Positions 8,900 to 16,416 of a stretch of 64,000 bases of DNA are shown piece after piece. Both the position numbers and the translations under genes were made by a program. Origin of the DNA: Candidatus Kapaibacterium sp. (GTDB lineage Bacteria > Bacteroidota > Ignavibacteria > Kapaibacteriales > UBA4661). Location: the NCBI GenBank assembly GCA_025455065.1, contig JALONG010000039.1:1-64000 (forward strand), given 5' to 3'. Positions within the stretch are counted from its first letter, which is position 1. Every line of letters begins with the position of its first letter. The notes below the pieces were generated by a model. That model did no database searches. It was not told the DNA's origin and saw only the letters and a program-made list of their open reading frames with translations.

Positions 8900-10375
8900 A
8901 TGACACAATCCGATACCCCGCAACCCGCACCGGAACAACATTTTCGCCGAGAATTAGGCGTAGTTTCCTCCACGATGATTGTGGTTGGTTCTATGGTTGG
9001 TTCGGGCATTTTTATTGTCAGTGCCGACATTGCCCGAACGGTCGGCTCGCCCGTGCTACTGATGGCAGTGTGGCTTGCAACGGGCTTGCTAACACTGATT
9101 GCAGCGCTTAGTTACGGCGAACTTGCCGGAATGATGCCGGAAGCGGGCGGTCAGTACGTGTATTTGCGCGAGGCGTACAGCCCCATTATGGGCTTTTTGT
9201 ATGGCTGGACGCTGTTTCTGGTCATTCAAACCGGTATGATTGCTGCTGTTGCGGTGGCATTTGCGAAATTTACGGCAGTGTTGTTGCCGTCCTTGGGAAC
9301 GAATAACATTCTCGTGACGCTCGGTGATTTCAAGATTTCAGCTGCACAGGTGTTTGCTATTGGAAGTATTATTGTTCTCACGTACCTGAATTCACGCGGT
9401 GTTAAAGGTGGGAAAATTGTGCAGGATGTGTTTACGGTAGCAAAAATTCTCGGCATTGCGGGACTGATTTTTGCCGGATTAACGCTTGGCGTGAATGACG
9501 AAGCGCTTGTGAGCAATCTCAGCAATCTTTGGAAACACTCGTGGACTCACCTTGAAAACGGCTCTGTAACTGGTGTACAGACGCTTTCGGGAACATGGCT
9601 TTTAGCAGCGTTTGGCGTGGCGATGGTCGGCTCAATTTTTTCCAGCGATGCGTGGAATACGATTACGTTTGCGGCGGGAGAAGTGGTAAATCCGAAGCGG
9701 ACAATCCCGCTGAGTTTGTTTTTGGGAACGTGCTTGGTAACGGTAATTTATCTGCTTTCCAATCTCGCGTATCTCGTAACGCTGCCGCTTGTGGGCGACC
9801 CGAATGGGCAAACTGTAATTCAGCGCGGCATTCAATTCGCCACCGAAGACCGCGTTGGTACTGCTGTTGCGTCGGTTGTCTGGGGTTCGGGTGCAGCGAC
9901 AGTGATGGCAATTTTGATTATGATTTCCACCTTTGGTTGCAACAACGGCTTGATTTTATCAGGTGCGCGGGTGTTTTACGCAATGAGCAAAGATGGCTTG
10001 TTTTTCAAACGTGCCGGAACGCTCAACCGCAACGATGTTCCGGGCTACGCACTCATTATTCAGGCGGTTTGGGCGAGTTTGCTGTGTTTGTCGGGTAGCT
10101 ACGGCGATTTGTTGGATTATGTCGTCTTTGCAATTCTCGTATTTTACATCTTAACGATTGGCGGTATTTTTATTCTTCGCGCCAAACGCCCCAATGTAGA
10201 GCGTCCTTACAAAGCCTTTGGTTATCCCGTTCTTCCGGCGTTGTACATTTTGGCAGCGCTGGCGATATGTGTGAATCTGCTCATTTTTAAGCCGAAGTTC
10301 ACCTATCCGGGCTTGTTTATTGTGCTGTCGGGGATTCCGGTGTTTTATTTTTGGAAGCGTCGGCAGGCATCGTAA
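8900..10375 (+). CDS. Amino acid permease, APC superfamily
   Basis: The 491-residue inner-membrane transporter has about 12 to 13 hydrophobic segments and the APC signature in segment 1 (VGSMVGSGIFIV near residue 30), followed by GELAGMMPEAGGQYVYLREA. The middle segment VGSIFSSDAWNTITFAAGE and the PKRTIPLSLFLG loop are typical of LAT-like permeases. It probably takes up or exchanges an amino acid by a sodium- or proton-linked or antiport mechanism; the substrate cannot be read from sequence. It is flanked by a repeat upstream and the convergent DUF5615 gene 28 bases downstream. Confidence 0.85.
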   Translation: MTQSDTPQPAPEQHFRRELGVVSSTMIVVGSMVGSGIFIVSADIARTVGSPVLLMAVWLATGLLTLIAALSYGELAGMMPEAGGQYVYLREAYSPIMGFLYGWTLFLVIQTGMIAAVAVAFAKFTAVLLPSLGTNNILVTLGDFKISAAQVFAIGSIIVLTYLNSRGVKGGKIVQDVFTVAKILGIAGLIFAGLTLGVNDEALVSNLSNLWKHSWTHLENGSVTGVQTLSGTWLLAAFGVAMVGSIFSSDAWNTITFAAGEVVNPKRTIPLSLFLGTCLVTVIYLLSNLAYLVTLPLVGDPNGQTVIQRGIQFATEDRVGTAVASVVWGSGAATVMAILIMISTFGCNNGLILSGARVFYAMSKDGLFFKRAGTLNRNDVPGYALIIQAVWASLLCLSGSYGDLLDYVVFAILVFYILTIGGIFILRAKRPNVERPYKAFGYPVLPALYILAALAICVNLLIFKPKFTYPGLFIVLSGIPVFYFWKRRQAS

Positions 10376-10403
10376 AGTCAAAGAATTTTTGCCCCATTAC
10401 TGT

Positions 10404-10763
10404 TTAATATTCAAGCAGGTATGCGCGATTCATAACGATAATATCCGCTGAATGGTCAGTAAATGCCGTGATTATTGGTACGAGGTTTTGCGTAAAAAGA
10501 CGCAATAAATCAGTATTCGCAATATTGCCCAACGTTAGATAAATGAGGCGAGGCGGTATTCCTTTTGCCATATAATAATCGTGAAAATCTGAATCTTTGG
10601 TAATGATAATGCGTTCCTGTTTGAGAGCAATGGCACGAATTTCTGCATCGTGAAGTAAATGACCGTCAGGAAATGACGTTGTATGCAAGGCATCATGCCC
10701 TTGCTCGGTAAGAAACGTTGCTAAACGCGGTGGAAGTTGGGTATCAACCAAAAATTTCAGCAT
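10404..10763 (-). CDS. DUF5615 PIN-like toxin
   Basis: The 119-residue protein has the DUF5615 pattern: MLKFLVDTQLPPRLATFL at the N-terminus, HDALHTTSFPDGHLLHDAEI in the middle and IIITKDSDFHDYY as the acidic metal-site motif. These Mut7-C/PIN-like proteins are predicted RNases and pair with DUF433 antitoxins. The start is taken as the ATG at 10763, preceded by AAGGAA; a GTG at 10781 would overlap the upstream stop (GTGA). It forms a two-gene operon with the DUF433 gene. Confidence 0.82.
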   Translation of the reverse strand: MLKFLVDTQLPPRLATFLTEQGHDALHTTSFPDGHLLHDAEIRAIALKQERIIITKDSDFHDYYMAKGIPPRLIYLTLGNIANTDLLRLFTQNLVPIITAFTDHSADIIVMNRAYLLEY

Positions 10764-10777
10764 GATTTCCCGTTCCT

Positions 10778-11023
10778 TCACGCTGCCAATGGAAGTAGCG
10801 ATTTGGCATTAGCAATCTGTGCTGCATAGAGCAAACAGGCTTGAATGTCGTCCGTTTCCAAAAAAGGATAATCGGTGAGTATTTCCTCATTATTCATGCC
10901 GGAAGCCAGAAGTTCCAGCATTTGTGCGACTGTAAACCGCATATTACGAATGGTGGGTTTACCGGAGCAAACAGCCGGATTAAAGGTGATACGGTCAAGT
11001 GTGGAATGCTGTGATGTTTGCAT
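10778..11023 (-). CDS. DUF433 antitoxin
   Basis: The 81-residue protein has the DUF433 hallmarks: DRITFNPAVCSGKPTIRNMR, then a helix-turn-helix (VAQMLELLASGMNNEEIL) and DYPFLETDDIQACLLYAAQI. DUF433 proteins are DNA-binding antitoxins for DUF5615 toxins. An in-frame extension to 11155 exists but has no family similarity, so I start at the ATG whose product begins MQTSQHSTLD. It precedes the toxin, as is usual, and is divergent from the thioesterase gene at 11161. Confidence 0.82.
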   Translation of the reverse strand: MQTSQHSTLDRITFNPAVCSGKPTIRNMRFTVAQMLELLASGMNNEEILTDYPFLETDDIQACLLYAAQIANAKSLLPLAA

Positions 11024-11160
11024 AAACCAAAGATTTGAGAATTTGCATTTCAAGAATGACGGCTTTGTTTTTGTACAAAGAAACTTGCCCAAGAAAACTA
11101 CAATATTTCTATACGATTTCCAATCAAAAAACCGTTCTGCACCGCATATTATCAAGCACT

Positions 11161-11643
11161 ATGAAGCATCTTCCCACACGCCAAGATTTTAAGCATTGGA
11201 CAACGCTTGATGTGCGTTGGAGCGAGATAGACGCTTACGGACACGTCAATAATGTGGCATATTTTTCCTATTTTGAGGCTGCACGGACGCGCTATATTCT
11301 CGAAACCAGCAACCACGATTCTTTAACAGGCAAATCTGCATGGCAGGTGATTGTGAATTGTACGATGAATTTCCGCCGTGAAGTGCGCTTCCCTTCGACT
11401 TTGGACATCGGTTTAGCGGTTACAGAAATAGGCAAAACCTCGTATGTGATGCAATGCGCCATGTTCCTTGCGGGGAGTGAAACGCTCGTAGCAGACGGCA
11501 CGGGAAAACTTGTTACGCTCGACCCGGCGACAAAGCGCCCAATGGCTGTGCCGGAGGAGTTTATTCGTGCTTTTGAACAAATGGAACAGCGCTCATTAGC
11601 GCAGCACTCAGTAGCACAGCGCCCTTTACAAGCGACTTTGTAA
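11161..11643 (+). CDS. Acyl-CoA thioesterase, 4HBT/hot-dog family
   Basis: The 160-residue protein carries the YbgC/4-hydroxybenzoyl-CoA thioesterase motif WSEIDAYGHVNNVAYFSYFE near residue 18, with the catalytic Asp in D-A-Y-G-H. It is expected to hydrolyse a short or medium acyl-CoA in the cytosol. The tail is a low-complexity Gln/Ala/Ser segment that folds outside the domain. The ATG at 11161 is used because the hot-dog fold starts right after it. The glycosyltransferase follows 17 bases later, so they may be co-transcribed. Confidence 0.82.
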   Translation: MKHLPTRQDFKHWTTLDVRWSEIDAYGHVNNVAYFSYFEAARTRYILETSNHDSLTGKSAWQVIVNCTMNFRREVRFPSTLDIGLAVTEIGKTSYVMQCAMFLAGSETLVADGTGKLVTLDPATKRPMAVPEEFIRAFEQMEQRSLAQHSVAQRPLQATL

Positions 11644-11660
11644 CACTATTTTTCTCTTCC

Positions 11661-12383
11661 ATGCCGCATTTGTCGTTTATTATTCCCGCGTACAACGAAG
11701 CAGAGCGCCTTGCTCCGTCGCTTCGCAAAGCGCTTGAATACTTTGCTGCTCAGGCGTACACGGTGGAAATTTTGGTTGTCAATGACGGCTCTAAAGACGC
11801 AACAAGCGCCGTCGCAACCAAATTCGCCGAGCAAGACCCACGAATACGGCTTCTTGAGCAGCCCCGTAATATGGGCAAAGGCGCAGCCGTGCGGCGCGGG
11901 ATGATGGAAGCAAAGGGAGAATATCGCATCTTTTCCGATGCCGATTTTTCAACGCCGATTCACGAAACGGCGCGAGTATTGGAGCGCTTGCAAGCAGGGG
12001 TGGATGTATGTATTGGCAGTCGCGGCATTGACACGTCGCTGGTGAAAAAACATCAGCCTTGGTATAGGGAAAAACTTGGCAAAATGGTGAATGTGCTTGT
12101 TCAAGCGGCATTTATTCCGGGCATCACCGACACACAGTGCGGTTTTAAGGGCTTTTGCTCCGATGCAGCAGAAAAAGTCTTTTCCCGCGCACAGCTCAAC
12201 GGCTGGATGTTTGATTTGGAAGCACTCTACATCGCATCAAAGCTGGGGTTGAAGATAGAAGAAATTCCCGTTGAATGGTATAACGATGAACGTACAACCG
12301 TGAGTTTTCGCCATTCGTGGCAAATTCTCCGAGAAATTCTTTCGATTAAGCGCCTCCACCGCAATCTTGCTGCGAAATCCTGA
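11661..12383 (+). CDS. Family 2 glycosyltransferase, dolichyl-phosphate glucosyltransferase (ALG5)-like
   Basis: The 240-residue GT-A enzyme has FIIPAYNEAERL at the N-terminus, VVNDGSKDATS near residue 38 and the DADFSTP metal-site motif near residue 93. RNMGKGAAVRRGM and DTQCGFKGF are typical of ALG5/DPM1-type enzymes that charge polyprenyl phosphate with glucose or mannose. No C-terminal membrane helices are seen. The DUF2723 and 61314 proteins are candidate users of polyprenyl-linked sugars, but this link is inferred. Confidence 0.82.
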   Translation: MPHLSFIIPAYNEAERLAPSLRKALEYFAAQAYTVEILVVNDGSKDATSAVATKFAEQDPRIRLLEQPRNMGKGAAVRRGMMEAKGEYRIFSDADFSTPIHETARVLERLQAGVDVCIGSRGIDTSLVKKHQPWYREKLGKMVNVLVQAAFIPGITDTQCGFKGFCSDAAEKVFSRAQLNGWMFDLEALYIASKLGLKIEEIPVEWYNDERTTVSFRHSWQILREILSIKRLHRNLAAKS

Positions 12384-12417
12384 GGAGCGGTGAAGAAATA
12401 GAGTGTTCAAACAATGT

Positions 12418-12501
12418 AGTGGCACAGACATTTTTGTCTGTGCGAAGTAACCTACAAACAGCACCAAATCACGCACAGGCAAAAATGCCTGTGCTACTGA
12501 A
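12418..12501. repeat. Paired palindromic repeat, GCACAGACA/GCACAGGCA family
   Basis: Two perfect hairpins, GCACAGACA-TTTT-TGTCTGTGC (12422-12443) and GCACAGGCA-AAAA-TGCCTGTGC (12473-12494). The outer flanks AGTG and TACT also pair, making the whole an inverted repeat. It belongs to the family also seen at 21775, 36636, 38328, 48324, 59357 and 61161. Confidence 0.8.
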
Positions 12502-12557
12502 GATTCAAATTGACACTTTGATAGTCGAGTGAAGCCTAACCTTTCTGCGCAACGCTT

Positions 12558-13265
12558 ATGAATCACAAATGCTCGTATCTCGTTTTTGCTCGAACACCTG
12601 CGCCGGGGCGCGTCAAAACACGCCTTGCGGCGACTTTGGGTAATGAAACGACATTGCGCTTCTACGAAGCAATGTTGGAAGATACCGTGCGAAACGTGCT
12701 TCAGCGCTTGGAAAGCGGTAATGTACACGAAGCGTTGTTGTTTGCGTATCCGCCGGAAAGTGCTTCAGAGCTGTCGTTGTGGCTGAATAAGCGAAATTTA
12801 ACGCATGATAATCTGCACATCCTTCCACAAGAAGGCGCAACGCTTGGTGAGCAGATGCTCGTGGCATTTCGGCTTGCTGAAAAGCGTGGTATTGTGCCTG
12901 CGCTCATTATCGGAACGGACAGCCCGACATTACCGCAAAGAATCTTTGCAGAAGCGGAACAGAACGTTGCCCAACATCAAGCAGTCATAGGACGTGCAGA
13001 CGACGGCGGGTTTTATTTGCTGGGATTACCCCAAGTTCAGAACACGTTTTTTTTTGGCGCGGATTACAGCAATGACACGGTGTACAAACGTACATTAGAA
13101 GCGCTTTCGGAGCATTTTACCTCGGTATATGAACTTCCCGTGTGGATTGATATTGACGACGAAGCCTCATTACAAGCGCTCGTGCGGCTTCATGTCTCAG
13201 AAACGGAGCATTTATCTCAAACGCTCACGCTGGCTCGAAAATATGTTGGAGAAAAATTGTCGTAG
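12558..13265 (+). CDS. DUF2064/TIGR04282-type nucleotidyltransferase-like glycosyltransferase
   Basis: The 235-residue protein has the TIGR04282 start LVFARTPAPGRVKTRLA (a nucleotide-sugar-type phosphate loop), GTDSPTLP near residue 120 and DDGGFYLLGLP near residue 151. The family was named rSAM/selenodomain-associated transferase 1 and later linked to arsenosugar biosynthesis. No radical-SAM, selenoprotein or arsenic gene lies nearby, so the substrate is open. The preceding gene is also a GT2 enzyme, a pairing often seen for this family. Confidence 0.8.
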   Translation: MNHKCSYLVFARTPAPGRVKTRLAATLGNETTLRFYEAMLEDTVRNVLQRLESGNVHEALLFAYPPESASELSLWLNKRNLTHDNLHILPQEGATLGEQMLVAFRLAEKRGIVPALIIGTDSPTLPQRIFAEAEQNVAQHQAVIGRADDGGFYLLGLPQVQNTFFFGADYSNDTVYKRTLEALSEHFTSVYELPVWIDIDDEASLQALVRLHVSETEHLSQTLTLARKYVGEKLS

Positions 13266-13316
13266 ATTTCACTGCCAATCAACATGATTTCATCACACTT
13301 GACTACATTTTGCTAT

Positions 13317-14246
13317 ATGCCTCTCTATCGCGTATTCTTGCTTGCTTCTATCCTGCTTTTATGCAGCACGGAATTTGCCCGCAGTCAAAATCACATCGCC
13401 CGTGATGTAACGGCGGAGCAGGTATTTACGCGGAATTGCGAAGGTCCGCTTGTAGATGGGCGCGGGCGCTTGTTCGTGGTGAATCTCGAACAAGACGGCA
13501 CGATTGGTTTGGTCAAAACGGAAAATTTTACGGGCAAGGGTAAAAGTGCCGAAAAAGCAGTCGTGGAGCGTTATGCAACGCTGCCAAAAGGAAGCATCGG
13601 CAACAGCCTCAGAATGGGCAAACGTGGTGAAATCTACATTGCCGACTTCAAAGGTCATAATATCTTGGTTTTGGACACGTGCCGCAAAGAAATTCGTGAA
13701 TACGTCCGCTCTGAGCGATTCAACCAGCCCAACGACTTATGCATTACCTCACGCGGCGTACTCTTTGCTTCCGACCCGAATTGGAAAGATTCCACCGGAA
13801 AACTTTGGCGCATTGACCCTGATAGTTTGGGAATAAGCGGCAAAACGGTCTTGCTGGACAGCGCAATGGGAACAACTAACGGAATTACGTGCAGCCCCGA
13901 TGAAACGACGCTCTACGTGAACGAAAGCATTCAGCGCCGTGTGTGGGCATATTCGCTGGATGCAAAAGGCAATGTCGCGCAAAAGCGCTTATTTGCTTCC
14001 TTCGCGGACTTCGGTTTAGACGGAATGAAGTGCGATAATGCAGGAAATTTGTATGTAACGCGCTATGGAAAAGGCGTGATTGCGGTCTTTTCGCCGCAAG
14101 GAAAATTACTCCGAGAAATCCCGCTTAAAGGCAAAGATTGCAGTAATCTGACCTTCGGCGGAAAAGACGGAAAAACGGTGTATGTAACGATGCAAGACCG
14201 TAAATGCGTAGAAATGTTTCGCGTGGCGATTGCCGGAAAGCAGTAA
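13317..14246 (+). CDS. Exported SMP-30/gluconolactonase-like beta-propeller protein
   Basis: The 309-residue product has a signal peptide ending near residue 24 (FARSQ) and propeller segments such as EGPLVDGRGRLFVVNLEQDG, ADFKGHNILVLD, NQPNDLCITSRGVLFASDP and TNGITCSPDETTLYVNES. These are the calcium-site motifs of SMP-30/LRE enzymes (E-G-P, N-x-x-x-D, N-G). It may be a periplasmic lactonase or sugar-acid hydrolase. The ATG at 13317 gives the better signal peptide; one at 13284 is in frame. It lies 51 bases after the DUF2064 gene. Confidence 0.75.
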   Translation: MPLYRVFLLASILLLCSTEFARSQNHIARDVTAEQVFTRNCEGPLVDGRGRLFVVNLEQDGTIGLVKTENFTGKGKSAEKAVVERYATLPKGSIGNSLRMGKRGEIYIADFKGHNILVLDTCRKEIREYVRSERFNQPNDLCITSRGVLFASDPNWKDSTGKLWRIDPDSLGISGKTVLLDSAMGTTNGITCSPDETTLYVNESIQRRVWAYSLDAKGNVAQKRLFASFADFGLDGMKCDNAGNLYVTRYGKGVIAVFSPQGKLLREIPLKGKDCSNLTFGGKDGKTVYVTMQDRKCVEMFRVAIAGKQ

Positions 14247-14264
14247 TGCGCAAAAACGAGAATT

Positions 14265-14355
14265 ATCCACGAATCACACAAATTGGCACGAATTGTGGGT
14301 GGCTTGTGTCATTGAATTTGCTTGCTATTCGTGAGGATTTGTGCAATTCGTGGAC
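14265..14355. repeat. Palindromic intergenic repeat, ATCCACGAATC family
   Basis: The left arm (14265-14297, starting ATCCACGAATCACACAAA) is the imperfect inverse of the right arm (14325-14355, ending GTGCAATTCGTGGAC). Related copies are at 23147 and 25642. It occupies the first part of the 336-base gap before the KBL/SPT gene. The rest of the gap has two TTGACA-like hexamers (14475, 14508) and a -7-like TATATTGC near 14450, none compelling. Confidence 0.7.
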
Positions 14356-14582
14356 AATCAACAGTCATTGCTGAGAATATAAACACTGTCCCCAACCAAG
14401 AATTTTCACGAAACGTGATTCCGCACTTTCTCATGTCAAAGACAAATCGTATATTGCGCTTCCTCCCGCAATAATTGACATATCAACTATTTCGCGGATA
14501 CTGACATTTGACAATAACAATTTTTATTTCATAGAAGCCGCACTATTCGCACTATTACGGCTTTTTTCAAGGAGCGTTCTTG

Positions 14583-15806
14583 ATGGATTTGTTTCAAAAA
14601 TGTCTTGAATTTACTCGTGCTGACGAGGTAAAAGCGCTGGATATGTACCCGTATTTTCGGGCTGTTCAGGAAAATGAAGGTCCTGAAGTGATGATGGAAG
14701 GGCGCAAAGTCGTGATGGCAGGTTCAAACAATTATCTTGGTTTGACGGGACATCCGCGCGTCCGCGAAGCTGCAAAACGTGCTATTGACAAATACGGTAC
14801 AAGCTGCTCCGGCTCACGTTATTTGACCGGAACGATTGACCTCCACAACGAGTTGGAAACACGCTTTGCAAAATTTTTGGGCTACGAATCGGTCTTACTT
14901 TACAGCACGGGCTACCAAACGGCGCTGGGTGCGATTTCAGGCTTGGTGCAGCGCGGCGATTACATCATTTCCGACAAAGAAAACCATGCGTGTATCGTCA
15001 ATGGTGCGCTGCTTGCAAAGGGCGCTACTGCTGATTTCGTGCGCTATAAGCATAACGACATGGCAGATTTAGAGCGCGTTTTGGCGAAAATCCCCGACAC
15101 AGCAGGAAAACTCGTTGTCACCGACGGTGTATTTTCCGTTACAGGCGCAATCGTGAATCTGCCGGAACTTATCAAAGTTGCGAAAAAATACGGCGCTCGC
15201 GTCTTGGTGGATGATGCGCACTCCACAGGCGTTATCGGCAAGGGTGGACGCGGTACGGCAAGCCATTTCGGCATTGAAGCCGACATGACAATGGGAACGT
15301 TTTCCAAGACATTTGCGTCGCTGGGCGGCTTCATTGGCGGTCCGGAGCGTGTTATCAATTATCTCAAGCACAATTCTCCCGCGCTGATTTTTAGCGCAAG
15401 CCCCACCCCCGCCTCATGTGCTGCGGCGTTGGAAGCACTCACTATTTTGGAAGAGCAGCCGGAACTCATGGACAAACTTGTTGCCAATGCCGCGTATGCT
15501 CGCAAAGGTTTGAAAGAAAAAGGCTTCCACGTGCTGGATGCGCAAACAGGCATTGTTCCGGTGATTGTCGGTTCGCTCGAAAATGCGCTTATGTATTGGC
15601 GACAACTCTATGACCGCAATGTCTTTGTGAATGCCTTTGTTCCGCCCGGTGTGCCGCCGAATATGAGCATGATGCGCACAAGCTACATGGCTTCGCACGA
15701 AAAAGTGCATCTCGACCGTATTATTGAAGCATTTGACGAAGTTGGCAATGTCCTTGGTTTTCGTGGCGCAACGACTAATGGTCAAGCAGCAGTAGCTGCG
15801 CATTAA
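14583..15806 (+). CDS. PLP-dependent alpha-oxoamine synthase, serine palmitoyltransferase-like
   Basis: The 407-residue enzyme is of the KBL/BioF/SPT family, condensing an amino acid with an acyl-CoA. Visible are SGSRYLTGT, the PLP-site VDDAHSTGVIG and the Schiff-base lysine in GTFSKTFASLGGFIGG (about residue 240). Similarity to Bacteroidota serine palmitoyltransferases (N-terminal LDMYPYFRAV, MAGSNNYLGLTGHP) suggests the first step of sphingolipid synthesis, but glycine C-acetyltransferase cannot be excluded. The ATG at 14583 has AAGGAG eight bases upstream; a TTG one codon earlier is less likely. Confidence 0.85.
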   Translation: MDLFQKCLEFTRADEVKALDMYPYFRAVQENEGPEVMMEGRKVVMAGSNNYLGLTGHPRVREAAKRAIDKYGTSCSGSRYLTGTIDLHNELETRFAKFLGYESVLLYSTGYQTALGAISGLVQRGDYIISDKENHACIVNGALLAKGATADFVRYKHNDMADLERVLAKIPDTAGKLVVTDGVFSVTGAIVNLPELIKVAKKYGARVLVDDAHSTGVIGKGGRGTASHFGIEADMTMGTFSKTFASLGGFIGGPERVINYLKHNSPALIFSASPTPASCAAALEALTILEEQPELMDKLVANAAYARKGLKEKGFHVLDAQTGIVPVIVGSLENALMYWRQLYDRNVFVNAFVPPGVPPNMSMMRTSYMASHEKVHLDRIIEAFDEVGNVLGFRGATTNGQAAVAAH

Positions 15807-15938
15807 AAAATGTTTCCGACATTCCCGTAGTGCAGGCTGAAGAGCCAAAGAACGCTGCCGTGCTACGGGTTTGACGGAAAGAAAAGTTTTGGAAAATAAA
15901 AAACGCTTCCGTAACTTTGAAATCTGTTTCGGAAAAAC

Positions 15939-16011
15939 GCCAACCTAGCTCAGCTGGTAGAGCAGCTCATTCGTAATGAGCAGGCCGAGGGTTCGAGTCC
16001 CTTGGTTGGCT
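15939..16011 (+). tRNA. tRNA-Thr (anticodon CGT)
   Basis: A 73-base cloverleaf: acceptor GCCAACC pairs with GGTTGGC, D-arm AGCTCAGCTGGTAGAGC, anticodon stem CTCAT/ATGAG around the loop TCGTA with anticodon CGT, T-arm GAGGG-TTCGAGT-CCCTT and discriminator T. CCA is not encoded. A strong intrinsic terminator follows 20 bases downstream, so it is probably a single-tRNA transcript. Confidence 0.95.
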
Positions 16012-16031
16012 CTCAGGAAAACTCCCAAATA

Positions 16032-16057
16032 AGCCTCACATTCTGAGGCTTTTTTTA
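16032..16057 (+). terminator. Intrinsic terminator after tRNA-Thr
   Basis: AGCCTCA (16032-16038), a five-base loop, TGAGGCT (16044-16050), then a run of six T. It is a textbook rho-independent terminator. Confidence 0.9.
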
Positions 16058-16096
16058 TTGTTGGAGTAAATTGCTGGAGTAATACGTGTTTAGGTT

Positions 16097-16222
16097 TTCG
16101 ACGCTGATTATCATGATTCAAGTGATTGCGCAGATTTTGCGCTGCTTCTCGGCTTATATTCGATTGTTTTTCGCATATAAAAAATCATGAAAATCTGTTG
16201 AATCAGGATAATCTGCGTCAAA
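16097..16222. repeat. Palindromic repeat with GATTATC-ATGATTCAA arms
   Basis: The left arm (16097-16127, ACGCTGATTATCATGATTCA) is the imperfect inverse of the right arm (16183-16222, CTGTTGAATCAGGATAATC followed by TGCGTC). The design matches the ATCCACGAATC family but the arm sequence is distinct. It lies in the 405-base gap between the tRNA terminator and the giant T9SS gene. Confidence 0.6.
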
Positions 16223-16292
16223 ATTTATGACTCAACCGTGCGCCGAAGTTTGAGAAAAAAATAAACTTCTATGTAACTTTTTTCCTCCAACG

Positions 16293-16300
16293 TATATTTG
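16293..16300 (+). promoter_or_regulatory. Candidate -7 promoter element TATATTTG
   Basis: It matches the Bacteroidota consensus TAnnTTTG and lies 117 bases before the VWA gene. No clear TTTG-type -33 box is seen. A hairpin, AGCCATTG (16306-16313) with CAATGGCT (16321-16328) and then TTTT, starts five bases downstream and could act as an attenuator or a 5' stem-loop. Confidence 0.4.
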
Positions 16301-16416
16301 TCAATAGCCATTGAAGCAGGCAATGGCTTTTTGCATAACAAACCCTTTCACAAACGCCGACGCGGAGGGCTAGGCGGCAAATTTTTCGTACACGCTTTGC
16401 GTTAGATATTGCCAAT

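Noticed and set aside
12418..12501. Reading the paired hairpins as an ordinary bidirectional terminator
   Set aside because: The same sequences occur at seven places regardless of gene orientation, including between divergent or co-directional genes, and lack consistent T-runs.
14475..14513. TTGACA hexamers as sigma-70 -35 boxes for the KBL/SPT gene
   Set aside because: No -10 hexamer at 16-18 bases and the lineage appears to use TAnnTTTG-type elements.
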